Source: an uncultured Tannerella sp.
Lineage (GTDB): Bacteria > Bacteroidota > Bacteroidia > Bacteroidales > Tannerellaceae
NCBI GenBank assembly: GCA_938036405.1
Contig: CALHPT010000053.1
Coordinates: 1-13,504, forward strand
Reading direction: 5' to 3'
DNA: 13,504 nucleotides
Part shown: piece by piece, positions 6,320 through 13,439 of the stretch
Layout: every line of letters begins with the position of its first letter
How positions within the stretch are numbered: the first letter of the stretch is position 1
Position numbers and translations under genes: made by a program
The notes under the pieces: model-generated
Database searches by the model: none
The model's input: only the letters and a program-made list of their open reading frames with translations
Told to the model about the DNA's origin: nothing

Positions 6320-7396
6320 TCACATCAGTTTCTCCTTCACCGCGGCGATGATCTCGTCCGGTGTGAAGACAATTCCGCCCAAGCGGCCGAAGTGTTCCAC
6401 TTTCACGCGTCCGTTGACGGCCAGCCGAACGTCTTCTACCATCTGGCCCGCATTGAGCTCGACGGAGAGGATGCCCTTGACTTTGTCCGCACGGTCTGAG
6501 ATGGCCTTCGTGGGGAACGGCCATAGGGTGATGGGCCTAAGCAAACCCAGCTTCAGTCCCTCGCCACGCGCCACTTCCATGGCCTTCTGGCAAATGCGAG
6601 CCGACGAACCGAAGGCAACCAATAGATAGTCGGCATCCTCACAGCCGATTTCTTCGTAGCGCACCTCGTTCTCTTCGATCTGGCGATACTTCTCTAACAG
6701 GTGCAGGTTGCGCTTTTCCATGATGGACGGATCGAGCTCGAGCGACGTGATGATGTTCGGCTCGCGCCCGCCCTTGCGACCCGTCGTGGCCCAAGGCGAT
6801 TCTTTCTCGATTTCTTCGTCCGTCTTGCGTGGGCGGAAAGGCGGCAGCACTACCTTCTCCATCAGCTGCCCGATCATACCGTCAGAGAGCACCATGGCCG
6901 GCGTCCGATACTTGAACGCCAGGTCAAAGCCCAGCGCCACGAAGTCGGCCATCTCCTGTACCGACGAGGGTGCCAGTGTGATGAGGCGGTAATCGCCATG
7001 CCCGCCGCCTTTGACGGTTTGGAAATAGTCTGCCTGACTCGGCTGGATCGTTCCCAGACCCGGGCCGCCACGCATAACGTTCACCAGCAAACAGGGCAGC
7101 TCGGCACCCGCGATGTAAGAGACGCCCTCCTGCATCAAGCTCATGCCCGGGCTGGACGAAGAGGTCATCACTCGTTTGCCCGACCCCGCAGCACCATACA
7201 CCATGTTGATCGAGGAGACCTCGCTCTCAGCCTGCAGGACGACCATACCGGTCGTTTCCCAAGGCTTCTCAGCCATCAATGTCTCCATTACCTCGGACTG
7301 TGGCGTGATCGGATAACCGAAATAGCCGTCCGCTCCGGAGCGTATCGCAGCATGTGCGATCGCTTCGTTTCCCTTCATTAATCTGACATCTTCCAT
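6320..7396 (-). CDS. vorB: 2-oxoacid:ferredoxin oxidoreductase, alpha subunit (VorB-like)
   Basis: A 358-residue subunit that, with beta, forms the active site of the 2-oxoacid:ferredoxin oxidoreductase. Near the N-terminus MKGNEAIAHAAIRSGADG leads to GYPITPQSE (27-35), the core motif of this subunit class, then SEVSSINMVYGAAGSGKRV and SSSSPGMSLMQEG. RGGPGLGTIQPSQADYF follows at about 109-125. The C-terminal part (about 255-358, YLLVAFGSSARI and LLRPITLWPFP) is the transketolase C-terminal-like domain that closes the subunit. Between them is a charged segment (about 195-245) common in this branch. Length and motifs fit the branch usually annotated as 3-methyl-2-oxobutanoate (branched-chain) oxidoreductase VorB; 2-oxoglutarate is the main alternative substrate. 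The gene starts seven bases after the ferredoxin stop, with AGGA overlapping that stop as a likely ribosome site. Confidence 0.95.
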   Translation of the reverse strand: MEDVRLMKGNEAIAHAAIRSGADGYFGYPITPQSEVMETLMAEKPWETTGMVVLQAESEVSSINMVYGAAGSGKRVMTSSSSPGMSLMQEGVSYIAGAELPCLLVNVMRGGPGLGTIQPSQADYFQTVKGGGHGDYRLITLAPSSVQEMADFVALGFDLAFKYRTPAMVLSDGMIGQLMEKVVLPPFRPRKTDEEIEKESPWATTGRKGGREPNIITSLELDPSIMEKRNLHLLEKYRQIEENEVRYEEIGCEDADYLLVAFGSSARICQKAMEVARGEGLKLGLLRPITLWPFPTKAISDRADKVKGILSVELNAGQMVEDVRLAVNGRVKVEHFGRLGGIVFTPDEIIAAVKEKLM

Positions 7397-7403
7397 GGCT
7401 CGT

Positions 7404-7634
7404 TCATCCTACTTTAGCCCTGTAAATCGTCAGACAGGCGTCTGGGCACACCCAGCCGCAGCTACAGCAGCCAGTGCACGCCTTAGGCGTCTTCATGTAC
7501 ACATAATGGTATCCCTTGTTGTTGACCTCTCGCGGATGCAACTCCAAGACGTCACTGGGACACGCTACTACACATAAGTCGCAGCCTTTACACCTTTCGG
7601 TGTTTACGACTACCATTCCTTTTACTCTTGCCAT
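7404..7634 (-). CDS. 2-oxoacid:ferredoxin oxidoreductase, ferredoxin-like delta subunit (two 4Fe-4S clusters)
   Basis: A 76-residue electron-transfer subunit with two complete 4Fe-4S motifs, CKGCDLCVVACP (about 15-26) and CTGCCSCGWVCP (about 53-64). It carries electrons from the TPP/4Fe-4S centre to the external acceptor. The second motif has an extra cysteine (CCSC), which does not disturb the CxxCxxCxxxCP spacing. The start at 7634 places the protein directly downstream of a good promoter; Met7 is a possible alternative. There is no Shine-Dalgarno site, only an A/T-rich leader. It is the first gene of the operon, and its order ahead of alpha, beta and gamma fits the Bacteroidales arrangement of this complex. 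Confidence 0.95.
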   Translation of the reverse strand: MARVKGMVVVNTERCKGCDLCVVACPSDVLELHPREVNNKGYHYVYMKTPKACTGCCSCGWVCPDACLTIYRAKVG

Positions 7635-7661
7635 AAGCTATTGTTTTTTAGGTATCCGTCG

Positions 7662-7691
7662 CAAAAATAGAACGCCTTGTTACATATGCAA
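7662..7691 (-). promoter_or_regulatory. Bacteroidetes-type promoter of the oxidoreductase operon
   Basis: On the minus strand TTG (7691-7689) and TATTTTTG (7669-7662) are separated by 19 bases. This matches the Bacteroides primary-sigma promoter, a TTG-type -33 element and a TAnnTTTG -7 element at that spacing. Transcription would start near 7655, about 20 bases ahead of the ferredoxin ATG. The surrounding DNA is the most A/T-rich part of the window. Confidence 0.75.
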
Positions 7692-7861
7692 GAAACTTTC
7701 AAATTTTCTTTACTCACTCTCTATTTGCTTACATATATATAGAAGAAGGCGCGGTTGAGACGAGAACCTCTAATGTAAATCCTCACAGACCGCCACCGCA
7801 CGCTGGCTCGCTTCGCACACCTCCGATGTTAGAGCGGACGCCTTCCGAACCTGTCACGCGA

Positions 7862-7998
7862 CTTTTGATCTCCGGCAACCGACGGAAAGCCCAAGTACTC
7901 GTATTTCTAACCTCCGACAAGCGACGGAAAGCCCAAGTAGATGTATTTCTAACCTCCAGCAACCGACAGAAAGCTCGGGGTACGTGTAGTTTTGATCT
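7862..7998 (+). repeat. Degenerate 42-bp tandem repeat upstream of pheT (three units plus a partial)
   Basis: The anchor CGACGGAAAGCCCAAGTA occurs at 7880 and 7922, and a diverged copy (CGACAGAAAGCTC) at 7964, giving a spacing of exactly 42 bases. The adjoining CTTTTGATCTCC / TTTCTAACCTCC segment repeats in register at 7862, 7904 and 7946 and again, shortened, near 7989. Because 42 is a multiple of three, the plus frame open from 7826 to 8191 translates into a repeated peptide (RRKAQV-VFLTS). That frame ends in an ATGA overlap with pheT. I do not call it a gene: the repeat alone could keep the frame open and there is no ribosome site or known family. The rest of 7692-8055 holds nothing else I can name. 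Confidence 0.8.
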
Positions 7999-8055
7999 TG
8001 ATGCGGTTGCCCTAAACGGGAAAGCGCTTCACCGGATCCCCCGCCTATTTTGGTT

Positions 8056-8063
8056 TACATTTG
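8056..8063 (+). promoter_or_regulatory. Possible pheT promoter -7 element
   Basis: TACATTTG matches TAnnTTTG. No TTG is found at the expected distance upstream, so this is a half-match only. A start near 8070 would give a leader of about 118 bases, which contains the hairpin at 8094-8124. Confidence 0.35.
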
Positions 8064-8093
8064 CGCGCCTATTTTCTGAAGGGGATTATTCAT

Positions 8094-8124
8094 CCTCCTA
8101 TACTCATTGTATAGCGATCGGAGG
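8094..8124 (+). other. Stem-loop in the pheT leader
   Basis: CTATAC (8098-8103) pairs with GTATAG (8109-8114) around the loop TCATT. CCTC (8094-8097) can pair with GAGG (8121-8124), leaving a six-base bulge on the 3' side. No T tract follows, so it is not an obvious terminator. It lies 64 bases before the pheT ATG. Confidence 0.5.
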
Positions 8125-8187
8125 CTTAACGTGCTCCCTCACGCCCTCTCCTATAGGCTGCATTTACTACCTACTTATTTATACGCA

Positions 8188-10656
8188 ATGAATATATCGT
8201 ACAACTGGTTAAGGGATTATCTGCCGTTCGACCTGACTCCTGATGAGGTGGCGGCAGCGCTGACGTCCATCGGACTCGAAACGGGCAGCGTAGAGACGGT
8301 GCAATCCGTCCGTGGTGGATTAGCTGGACTCGTGACGGGTCGTGTACTGACCTGCACGACGCATCCCAATTCGGATCATCTGCACCTGACTACGGTCGAT
8401 GTGGGCGGCGACGAACCGCTGAAGATCGTCTGTGGCGCACCTAACGTGGCGGCCGGACAAATGGTCGTCGTGGCCGTGATCGGCACGAAGCTCTATGACG
8501 GCGACAAGGAGTTTGTAATCAAGAAAAGCAAGATACGCGGCGAGGAGTCGTTCGGCATGATCTGCGCCGAAGATGAGATCGGCGTCGGTGCGAGCCACGA
8601 CGGCATCATTGTCCTGCCCGCTGACACGCCCGTGGGCCTGCCCGCGGCGGAATACTATAAGGTCGAGACGGACCACGTGCTGGAGGTCGACATCACGCCG
8701 AACCGCGTCGATGCAACGTCGCACTACGGCGTGGCCCGCGACTTGGCCGCCTACCTCCAGCAACGGGGCACTCCCGTAGCGCTGCAACGCCCATCGACCG
8801 AGGGCTTCGGCATGGACGACCCATCGCCGGCCATCGTCATCGAGTCCGTTGACTCCGAGGGCTGCCCACGTTACTCCGGCCTGACGATCCGCGGTGTGAC
8901 TGTCCGCGAGAGTCCCGAGTGGCTGCGGCGACGATTGACGGCCATCGGCCTCAGACCGATCAACAACGTGGTGGACGTGACGAATTACGTCCTGCACGAG
9001 CTCGGTCAACCGTTGCACGCCTTTGACGCAGCGAAGATCGCCGGCAGCCGGATTCAGGTTCGTACCATGTCCGCTGGCACACCGTTCACGACGCTCGACG
9101 GCATAGAACGCACACTCACAGCCGACGATCTGATGATCTGCGACGCCGAGAAACCGATGTGTATCGGCGGCGTATTTGGCGGACTCGATTCGGGCGTGAC
9201 AGAGTCCACGACGGACGTCTTCCTCGAGTCGGCATGCTTCAATCCCACATGGATCCGTCGCACGGCACGGCGCTTCGGACTGAGTACAGATGCCTCCTTC
9301 CGCTTCGAGCGCGGCCTGGATCCGAACGGCACGATTGAGGTGCTCAAACGCGCCGCATTACTCATCCGCGAGGTGGCCGGCGGACGCATCACGGGTGAGA
9401 TTCAAGACGTCTATCCGAACAAAGTCGAGCCGTACGCCGTCGACATCACCTACCGCAAGATTGATGAGACAATCGGGCAGACCATCCCGCCCGAGACAGT
9501 GAAGAGCATCCTCCGCTCGTTAGAAGTAGAGATCGCTCATGAAACACCCGAGGGCCTCTCGCTGCGTGTGCCCGTCTACCGCATCGACGTTCGCCGCGAC
9601 GTGGACGTAATCGAAGACATTCTCCGCATTTATGGATACAACAACGTGGCCTTCGACGACCGCGTGCAGTCCACACTGAGCTATCGCACGCCGACGGACC
9701 GCAGCCAACGCTTAGAGTCGCTCATCTCCGAGCAGCTTTGCGGTGCGGGCTTCCACGAGATCATGAACAATTCGCTCACCCGCCGCTCCAACTACGAGGG
9801 CCTCACAACGATGCCTGCCGACGCCTGCGTAACGCTCATGAATCCGCTGAGTGCCGACCTGAATGTGATGCGCCAAACGCTCCTCTTCGGCGGCTTGCAG
9901 ACCATCGCGCACAACATCAACCATAAGCAGCGCAACCTCCGCTTCTTCGAGTTCGGCAATTGTTACACGCGCCGCGCTGAGGGACAGTCAGCGGAAGCTG
10001 ACACACCGCTCAAAGGCTTCGAAGAGGAGCATCGACTGGGGCTTTGGCTGAGTGGCACACGCACGGAAAACAGTTGGCTGCACGCCGACGAACAGACCTC
10101 TGTTTACGAACTGAAGGCTTATGTGGAGAACATCCTCCGGCGCCTCGGCATAGATGAGAAAAAGACCGTGCGACGCACATTTACCAACGAGATTTACTCC
10201 TCCGGCATGACCATCGAGACGGCCGCGGGACGCACACTGGCCACTTTCGGCATCGTCGACCGACGCATTGCTCGACAGGCAGACATCGACACGGAAGTCA
10301 GCTTTGCCGAACTATCGTGGACGGCACTGATGAAAGAGACACGTCGGGCGACGACCGTCTTCAGTGAGATCCCGAAATTCCCCGAAGTGCGGCGTGATTT
10401 GGCGCTGCTCGTCGACACCGCCGTGACGTTCGCCGAGATCGAGCAGACAGCTGCCGAGACGGATCGCAAACTGCTCCGCCGCGTCGTTCTGTTCGATGTC
10501 TATGAGGGCAAGAATCTACCGGCCGGCAAGAAGTCGTACGCCGTGAGCTTCTATCTGCAAGACGCCGAACGCACCCTCACCGACCGCCGGATAGACGACC
10601 TCATGGCCAAGCTCCGTCGCAACTTGGAGTCGAAGCTGGGGGCACAACTGAGATAA
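8188..10656 (+). CDS. pheT: Phenylalanine--tRNA ligase beta subunit
   Basis: The beta chain of the alpha2beta2 phenylalanyl-tRNA synthetase, which helps attach Phe to tRNA-Phe in the cytoplasm. The 822-residue length is normal for Bacteroidetes. Domains in order: N-terminal helix hairpin (MNISYNWLRDYLP), EMAP/tRNA-binding OB fold (about 42-153, with HPNSDHLHL and VCGAPN), B3/B4 editing domain (about 215-400, with DASFRFERGLDP at its end), B5 domain (about 408-476), a synthetase-like core (about 490-710), and the C-terminal ferredoxin-fold anticodon-binding domain (about 727-821, starting at SEIPKFPEVRRDLALL). The start is the ATG at 8188; the open frame back to 8107 adds 27 residues unlike the family. 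No Shine-Dalgarno site is visible. pheS is not adjacent on the upstream side, so the two chains are encoded apart. yebC follows after 45 bases. Confidence 0.97.
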   Translation: MNISYNWLRDYLPFDLTPDEVAAALTSIGLETGSVETVQSVRGGLAGLVTGRVLTCTTHPNSDHLHLTTVDVGGDEPLKIVCGAPNVAAGQMVVVAVIGTKLYDGDKEFVIKKSKIRGEESFGMICAEDEIGVGASHDGIIVLPADTPVGLPAAEYYKVETDHVLEVDITPNRVDATSHYGVARDLAAYLQQRGTPVALQRPSTEGFGMDDPSPAIVIESVDSEGCPRYSGLTIRGVTVRESPEWLRRRLTAIGLRPINNVVDVTNYVLHELGQPLHAFDAAKIAGSRIQVRTMSAGTPFTTLDGIERTLTADDLMICDAEKPMCIGGVFGGLDSGVTESTTDVFLESACFNPTWIRRTARRFGLSTDASFRFERGLDPNGTIEVLKRAALLIREVAGGRITGEIQDVYPNKVEPYAVDITYRKIDETIGQTIPPETVKSILRSLEVEIAHETPEGLSLRVPVYRIDVRRDVDVIEDILRIYGYNNVAFDDRVQSTLSYRTPTDRSQRLESLISEQLCGAGFHEIMNNSLTRRSNYEGLTTMPADACVTLMNPLSADLNVMRQTLLFGGLQTIAHNINHKQRNLRFFEFGNCYTRRAEGQSAEADTPLKGFEEEHRLGLWLSGTRTENSWLHADEQTSVYELKAYVENILRRLGIDEKKTVRRTFTNEIYSSGMTIETAAGRTLATFGIVDRRIARQADIDTEVSFAELSWTALMKETRRATTVFSEIPKFPEVRRDLALLVDTAVTFAEIEQTAAETDRKLLRRVVLFDVYEGKNLPAGKKSYAVSFYLQDAERTLTDRRIDDLMAKLRRNLESKLGAQLR

Positions 10657-10701
10657 CTGTAAACTGCAAACTGTAAAACAATAAGATAAAAGAGACAGAC
10701 T

Positions 10702-11430
10702 ATGGGAAGAGCATTCGAGTTCCGCAAAGCGCGGAAATTCAAGCGTTGGGGCAACATGGCCCGCGTATTCACGAAGTTGGGTAAGGAGATCACCATCGCC
10801 GTCAAAGCCGGCGGACCGGATCCGGGTAGCAACCCGAGGCTGCGCGTACTGATGCAGACAGCCAAGAAGGAGAACATGCCCAAGGACAACGTCGACCGCG
10901 CCATCAAGCGAGCCAGTTCAAAAGATTATACGGACTACAAGGAGATGAACTACGAGGGCTACGGCCCGTTCGGCATCGCCGTCTTCGTGGAGACTGCCAC
11001 GGACAACACCACACGTACCGTGGGCAACGTCCGCAGCTACTTCAATAAGGCAGGCGGCACACTGGGCACGACCGGATCGCTGGAGTTCCTCTTCGATCAT
11101 AAGTGCGTGTTCCACATTCTCAAGAAGGACGGCGTATCGCTCGACGACCTCGAACTGGAGCTGATCGACTACGGCGTTGACGAGCTGGAAGAAGACGAAG
11201 GCGAGGTGATCCTCTACGGCGACTTCGCGCAGAACGCCGCCATCCAGAAGTATCTCGAAGAGAACGGCTACGAGATCACCTCCAGCGAATTTGTCCGCAT
11301 CCCCAACGACCTCAAGGACGTGACGCCCGAGCAGCGCGAGACGATCGACAAGCTCATCGAGCGACTCGAGGAGGATGAGGACGTGCAGAACGTCTTCCAC
11401 AACATGAAGGAGAGCGAGGAAGAGGAGTAA
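10702..11430 (+). CDS. yebC: YebC/TACO1 family protein (translation factor or transcriptional regulator)
   Basis: A 242-residue member of the YebC/PmpR/TACO1 family. Members have been described as DNA-binding regulators and, more recently, as factors that help ribosomes through difficult stretches such as polyproline. The start MGRAFEFRKARKFKRW replaces the common MAGHSKWANIKHRK opening, a form I associate with Bacteroidetes. The core is clear: KLGKEITIAVKAGGPDP, NMPKDNVDRAIKRA (about 59-72), YEGYGPFGIAVFVE, TDNTTRTVGNVRSYFNKAGG and LEFLFDHK. The protein ends in an acidic tail (ESEEEE). The 45-base gap after pheT contains short AAACTG(T/C)AAA repeats and no clear promoter, so it is probably read through from pheT. 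A strong hairpin follows 34 bases after the stop. Confidence 0.96.
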   Translation: MGRAFEFRKARKFKRWGNMARVFTKLGKEITIAVKAGGPDPGSNPRLRVLMQTAKKENMPKDNVDRAIKRASSKDYTDYKEMNYEGYGPFGIAVFVETATDNTTRTVGNVRSYFNKAGGTLGTTGSLEFLFDHKCVFHILKKDGVSLDDLELELIDYGVDELEEDEGEVILYGDFAQNAAIQKYLEENGYEITSSEFVRIPNDLKDVTPEQRETIDKLIERLEEDEDVQNVFHNMKESEEEE

Positions 11431-11464
11431 ACCTCTCCTCCCCTTTACCCCGGAAGGAAAATGA

Positions 11465-11501
11465 AGAGGGGGTGCCGACATCTGCTGTCGACACCCCCTC
11501 T
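11465..11501 (+). terminator. Terminator hairpin between yebC and the convergent tRNA-Leu gene
   Basis: Ten pairs (11465-11474 with 11492-11501), one C-A mismatch and five more pairs (11476-11480 with 11486-11490) close a five-base loop. On the minus strand the mismatch becomes a U-G wobble, so the stem is continuous there. The plus side is followed by a C/T-rich tract (TCTCTTTCTCTCT) and the minus side by CTTCATTTTCC, both imperfect U tracts. It probably ends yebC transcription and may also end transcription of the tRNA. Confidence 0.75.
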
Positions 11502-11516
11502 CTCTTTCTCTCTGCG

Positions 11517-11598
11517 TGCGGCTGAAGGGACTCGAACCCCCACGCCCGAAAGCATCAGATCCTAAGTCTGACGTGGCTACCAATTACACCACAGCCGC
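11517..11598 (-). tRNA. tRNA-Leu (anticodon TAG)
   Basis: On the minus strand the acceptor GCGGCTG (11598-11592) pairs with CAGCCGC (11524-11518), with discriminator A at 11517. The D arm reads GTGTAATTGGTAGCCAC. The anticodon stem TCAGA/TCTGA encloses CTTAGGA, giving anticodon TAG. A 13-base variable region with a small stem (GCT-TTCG-GGC) marks a type II tRNA, as expected for leucine. The T arm has TTCGAGT with two G-U pairs in its stem. The CCA end is not encoded (CGC follows). The gene lies between yebC and the PAP2 gene; no duplicated tRNA 3' end was seen nearby, so there is no sign of an integrated element. Confidence 0.95.
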
Positions 11599-11658
11599 CT
11601 GTTTCGGGATTATCCGGGTTAACTTCCGCCCTGAGGTGAGCGATGCGTTAACGGGCGG

Positions 11659-11666
11659 CAAATATA
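11659..11666 (-). promoter_or_regulatory. Likely tRNA-Leu promoter -7 element
   Basis: On the minus strand TATATTTG (11666-11659) is an exact TAnnTTTG match, 60 bases ahead of the mature tRNA 5' end and 22 bases after the PAP2 stop codon. No TTG is found at the expected -33 distance. A CCGCCC/GGGCGG inverted repeat lies between it and the tRNA and may be part of the precursor leader. Confidence 0.6.
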
Positions 11667-11687
11667 GAAGCAGTTTGGAATTTCGCA

Positions 11688-13121
11688 TCAGAAGAAGGCC
11701 GTCAAGCGCAAGCCGGCGGATAGATAATCGAAGGTGCGCACCTGGCTGACGGACCGGATTTGCTCCTCGGGGCGGTCGGGATCGGTGTAAGTGATGCGCA
11801 CCGAAGGGCGGGCGTAATGATAGTCGGTGTAAAACGTCACACCCAGCTCGTCGCGAAATTTGTATGTCATCGACGCCCCCAGGCCACCCATCCAGGCCGT
11901 CTGTGGCTCGTAGGTGTAGAGCGAGAGTTCGCGTTGTAGATCCTTGGTGTCGTGCGCCGGTTCGGCCGTCACCGTCCCCTTGGCGGCAAGGGCCAGCCCC
12001 ACGTTCGCCTTGGCCATTAGCACCCAACGCTCGCCAGGCTCGACGGCGAAGTAGGGCCCCACGCTCATGTTCATCGTCCCCACGGACTGCGCCTGCAGCC
12101 GCATGTGTCCACGCTCGGGCCGCGCGGCATCGACCGCCATCCGTTCCGACGGATCGACAGCGAACGTCACGAAGGCACACTCGCCGCCCACTCCCCAGTG
12201 CTGGCTCGTAAACCACGCGCCTTCGAAGCCCGCCTCCAGCCCTGGGCGCGTCGAAGCGTTGGCGTCCGTGCCCGGATAGGCGAGCAAATCGTGCATGGCC
12301 ACGGCGCTACCCACACGCACGGAGAGGAACGAGGGGCGGCCACTGCTCTCGAAGCGCGAAAAGAGACTGAGGTTGTCGCCATGGTTGTGGTAAAACTTGT
12401 CGATGAAGAAATAGCCGAGCTGCGTGGAGAGAATACCGATACCGGCTCCGGCCAGAATGTCAGACACCCAATGGCGGTTGTTCAGGCTGCGCCCGAGGGC
12501 CACGAAGGTGGCGCTGGCATAGCCCGAGACGCTGTAGATGGGGTTCACTTCGCCATACTCCTTGTGCAGGAAGGTGGCGTTGGTGAAGGCCGTAGCCGTG
12601 TGGCCCGAGGGGAAGGAGTTGCGCGCCGTAGCGTCGGGTCGCTCCACGCAGGCGGTGTACTTGATGGAGTTCACCACGGCCGTCGTGATGGCTAAGCTCG
12701 CAGCGTGCGAAAGCAGCGTCCGAGGCCACTTATTACGCCCACGAACACCCGCCAGCTTCAGCCCGTAAGTCGCCACCGCGGGTGCATATTGCAGGTAGTC
12801 GTCGAACGAGTTGCGAAAGCCCGGCGCGTAGCGATTGCGGATGTGCCGGATGTGTTCGCGCTTGCTCCACGTCAGTGCCGAGGCGGTGAAAAAGACCGCC
12901 GGAGCGAAGCCGATGCGCATAGCGTCGTGGTCGAAGATGGTGTGCATACGACGACGATGGTCGAAGGCCGCACTGTCAGGCATGTGCCGCATCCCGTAGC
13001 CGCCGACTGTCACCGTGTCAGGTGCCGCTGGCGGATAATGGGCGTATTGCGCCGCCGTGCGTGGGGTGAAAAAGAGGATTAGCAGCAAAACGATCGCGCT
13101 ATGGATGGGTTGTCTTTTCAT
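11688..13121 (-). CDS. PAP2-family phosphatase with C-terminal outer-membrane barrel-like domain
   Basis: A 477-residue exported protein. It starts with a signal peptide (hydrophobic VLLLILFF at 11-18, likely cleavage after TAA at about 24). The PAP2 phosphatase motifs are all present: K154-x6-R161-P162, PSGH at 171-174 and R211-x5-H217-x3-D221. Position 210 has Gly where the usual SR pair has Ser; the catalytic His residues are intact. PAP2 enzymes dephosphorylate lipid phosphates such as undecaprenyl pyrophosphate or lipid A. From about 262 the character changes to alternating strands with aromatic ends (LSVRVGSAVAMHDLL, MNMSVGPYFAVEPG, WVLMAKANVGLALA, LGVTFYTDYHYARPS), and the protein ends in LTAFF with a terminal Phe, like an outer-membrane barrel. 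The substrate is unknown. The start at 13121 lies just behind a TAnnTTTG element. Confidence 0.9.
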   Translation of the reverse strand: MKRQPIHSAIVLLLILFFTPRTAAQYAHYPPAAPDTVTVGGYGMRHMPDSAAFDHRRRMHTIFDHDAMRIGFAPAVFFTASALTWSKREHIRHIRNRYAPGFRNSFDDYLQYAPAVATYGLKLAGVRGRNKWPRTLLSHAASLAITTAVVNSIKYTACVERPDATARNSFPSGHTATAFTNATFLHKEYGEVNPIYSVSGYASATFVALGRSLNNRHWVSDILAGAGIGILSTQLGYFFIDKFYHNHGDNLSLFSRFESSGRPSFLSVRVGSAVAMHDLLAYPGTDANASTRPGLEAGFEGAWFTSQHWGVGGECAFVTFAVDPSERMAVDAARPERGHMRLQAQSVGTMNMSVGPYFAVEPGERWVLMAKANVGLALAAKGTVTAEPAHDTKDLQRELSLYTYEPQTAWMGGLGASMTYKFRDELGVTFYTDYHYARPSVRITYTDPDRPEEQIRSVSQVRTFDYLSAGLRLTAFF

Positions 13122-13146
13122 GCTTACGAGTCAAAAATCATGGGCG

Positions 13147-13154
13147 CAAAGATA
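13147..13154 (-). promoter_or_regulatory. Likely promoter -7 element of the PAP2 gene
   Basis: On the minus strand TATCTTTG (13154-13147) matches TAnnTTTG and lies 25 bases ahead of the ATG at 13121. No TTG stands at the expected -33 position. The expected transcription start is near 13140, leaving a leader of about 20 bases. Confidence 0.55.
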
Positions 13155-13216
13155 GACCGGGGCACTTTTCACGCCGATCGGCCTCCCTTTCGCCTCTCAT
13201 CCCTTCCGTGCAAAGC

Positions 13217-13439
13217 CAAACAAGCGCTCAATTGACTTCAGCGAAAATGTTTGAGCCCAAACAAGCGCTCGATTGACTTCAGCGAGAATGTTTGGAGTCA
13301 AACAAGCACTCGATTGACTTCAGCGAAAATGTTTGGAGCCAAACAAGCACTCGATTGACTTCAGCGAAAATGTTTGGAGCCAAACAAGCGCTCGATTGAC
13401 TTCAGCGAAAATGTTTGGGCCCAAACAAGCGCTCGATTG
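13217..13439. repeat. 41-bp tandem repeat array B (five units plus a diverged sixth)
   Basis: Units of exactly 41 bp begin at 13217, 13258, 13299, 13340 and 13381, and a sixth starts at 13422. Units 3 and 4 are identical; the others differ at only a few positions. Each unit has the outer inverted repeat CCAAACA/TGTTTGG, counting the C that precedes it, and an inner CGCT/AGCG pair with an 11-base loop. Unit junctions are therefore palindromes, for example GTTTGGGCCCAAAC at 13413-13426, which is perfect. The sequence is not related to array A. There are no spacers and no open frame. The array lies upstream of the PAP2 gene on its divergent side; the next gene is outside the window. Confidence 0.93.

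Noticed and set aside
8107..8187. 27-residue extension of PheT from 8107
   Set aside because: The ATG at 8188 gives the standard MNISYNWLRDYL start; the extension lies over the leader hairpin.
11517..11598. tRNA-Leu as an integration site of a mobile element
   Set aside because: No integrase and no duplicated tRNA 3' end is seen on either side within the window.
11516..11749. Plus-strand frame over the tRNA-Leu gene
   Set aside because: It reads through the antisense of a well-formed tRNA and its promoter.
12105..12695. Long plus-strand frame opposite the PAP2 gene
   Set aside because: It is a shadow of the GC-rich PAP2 coding sequence, with no family features and no start signals. The same holds for the long antisense frames at 405-977, 4592-5239, 5488-6066, 6701-7381, 8320-9018 and 10918-11583.
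13217..13439. Array B as a CRISPR array or plasmid-type iteron origin
   Set aside because: There are no spacers, and no replication initiator gene or AT-rich melting region lies nearby; only the repeat itself supports an iteron idea.
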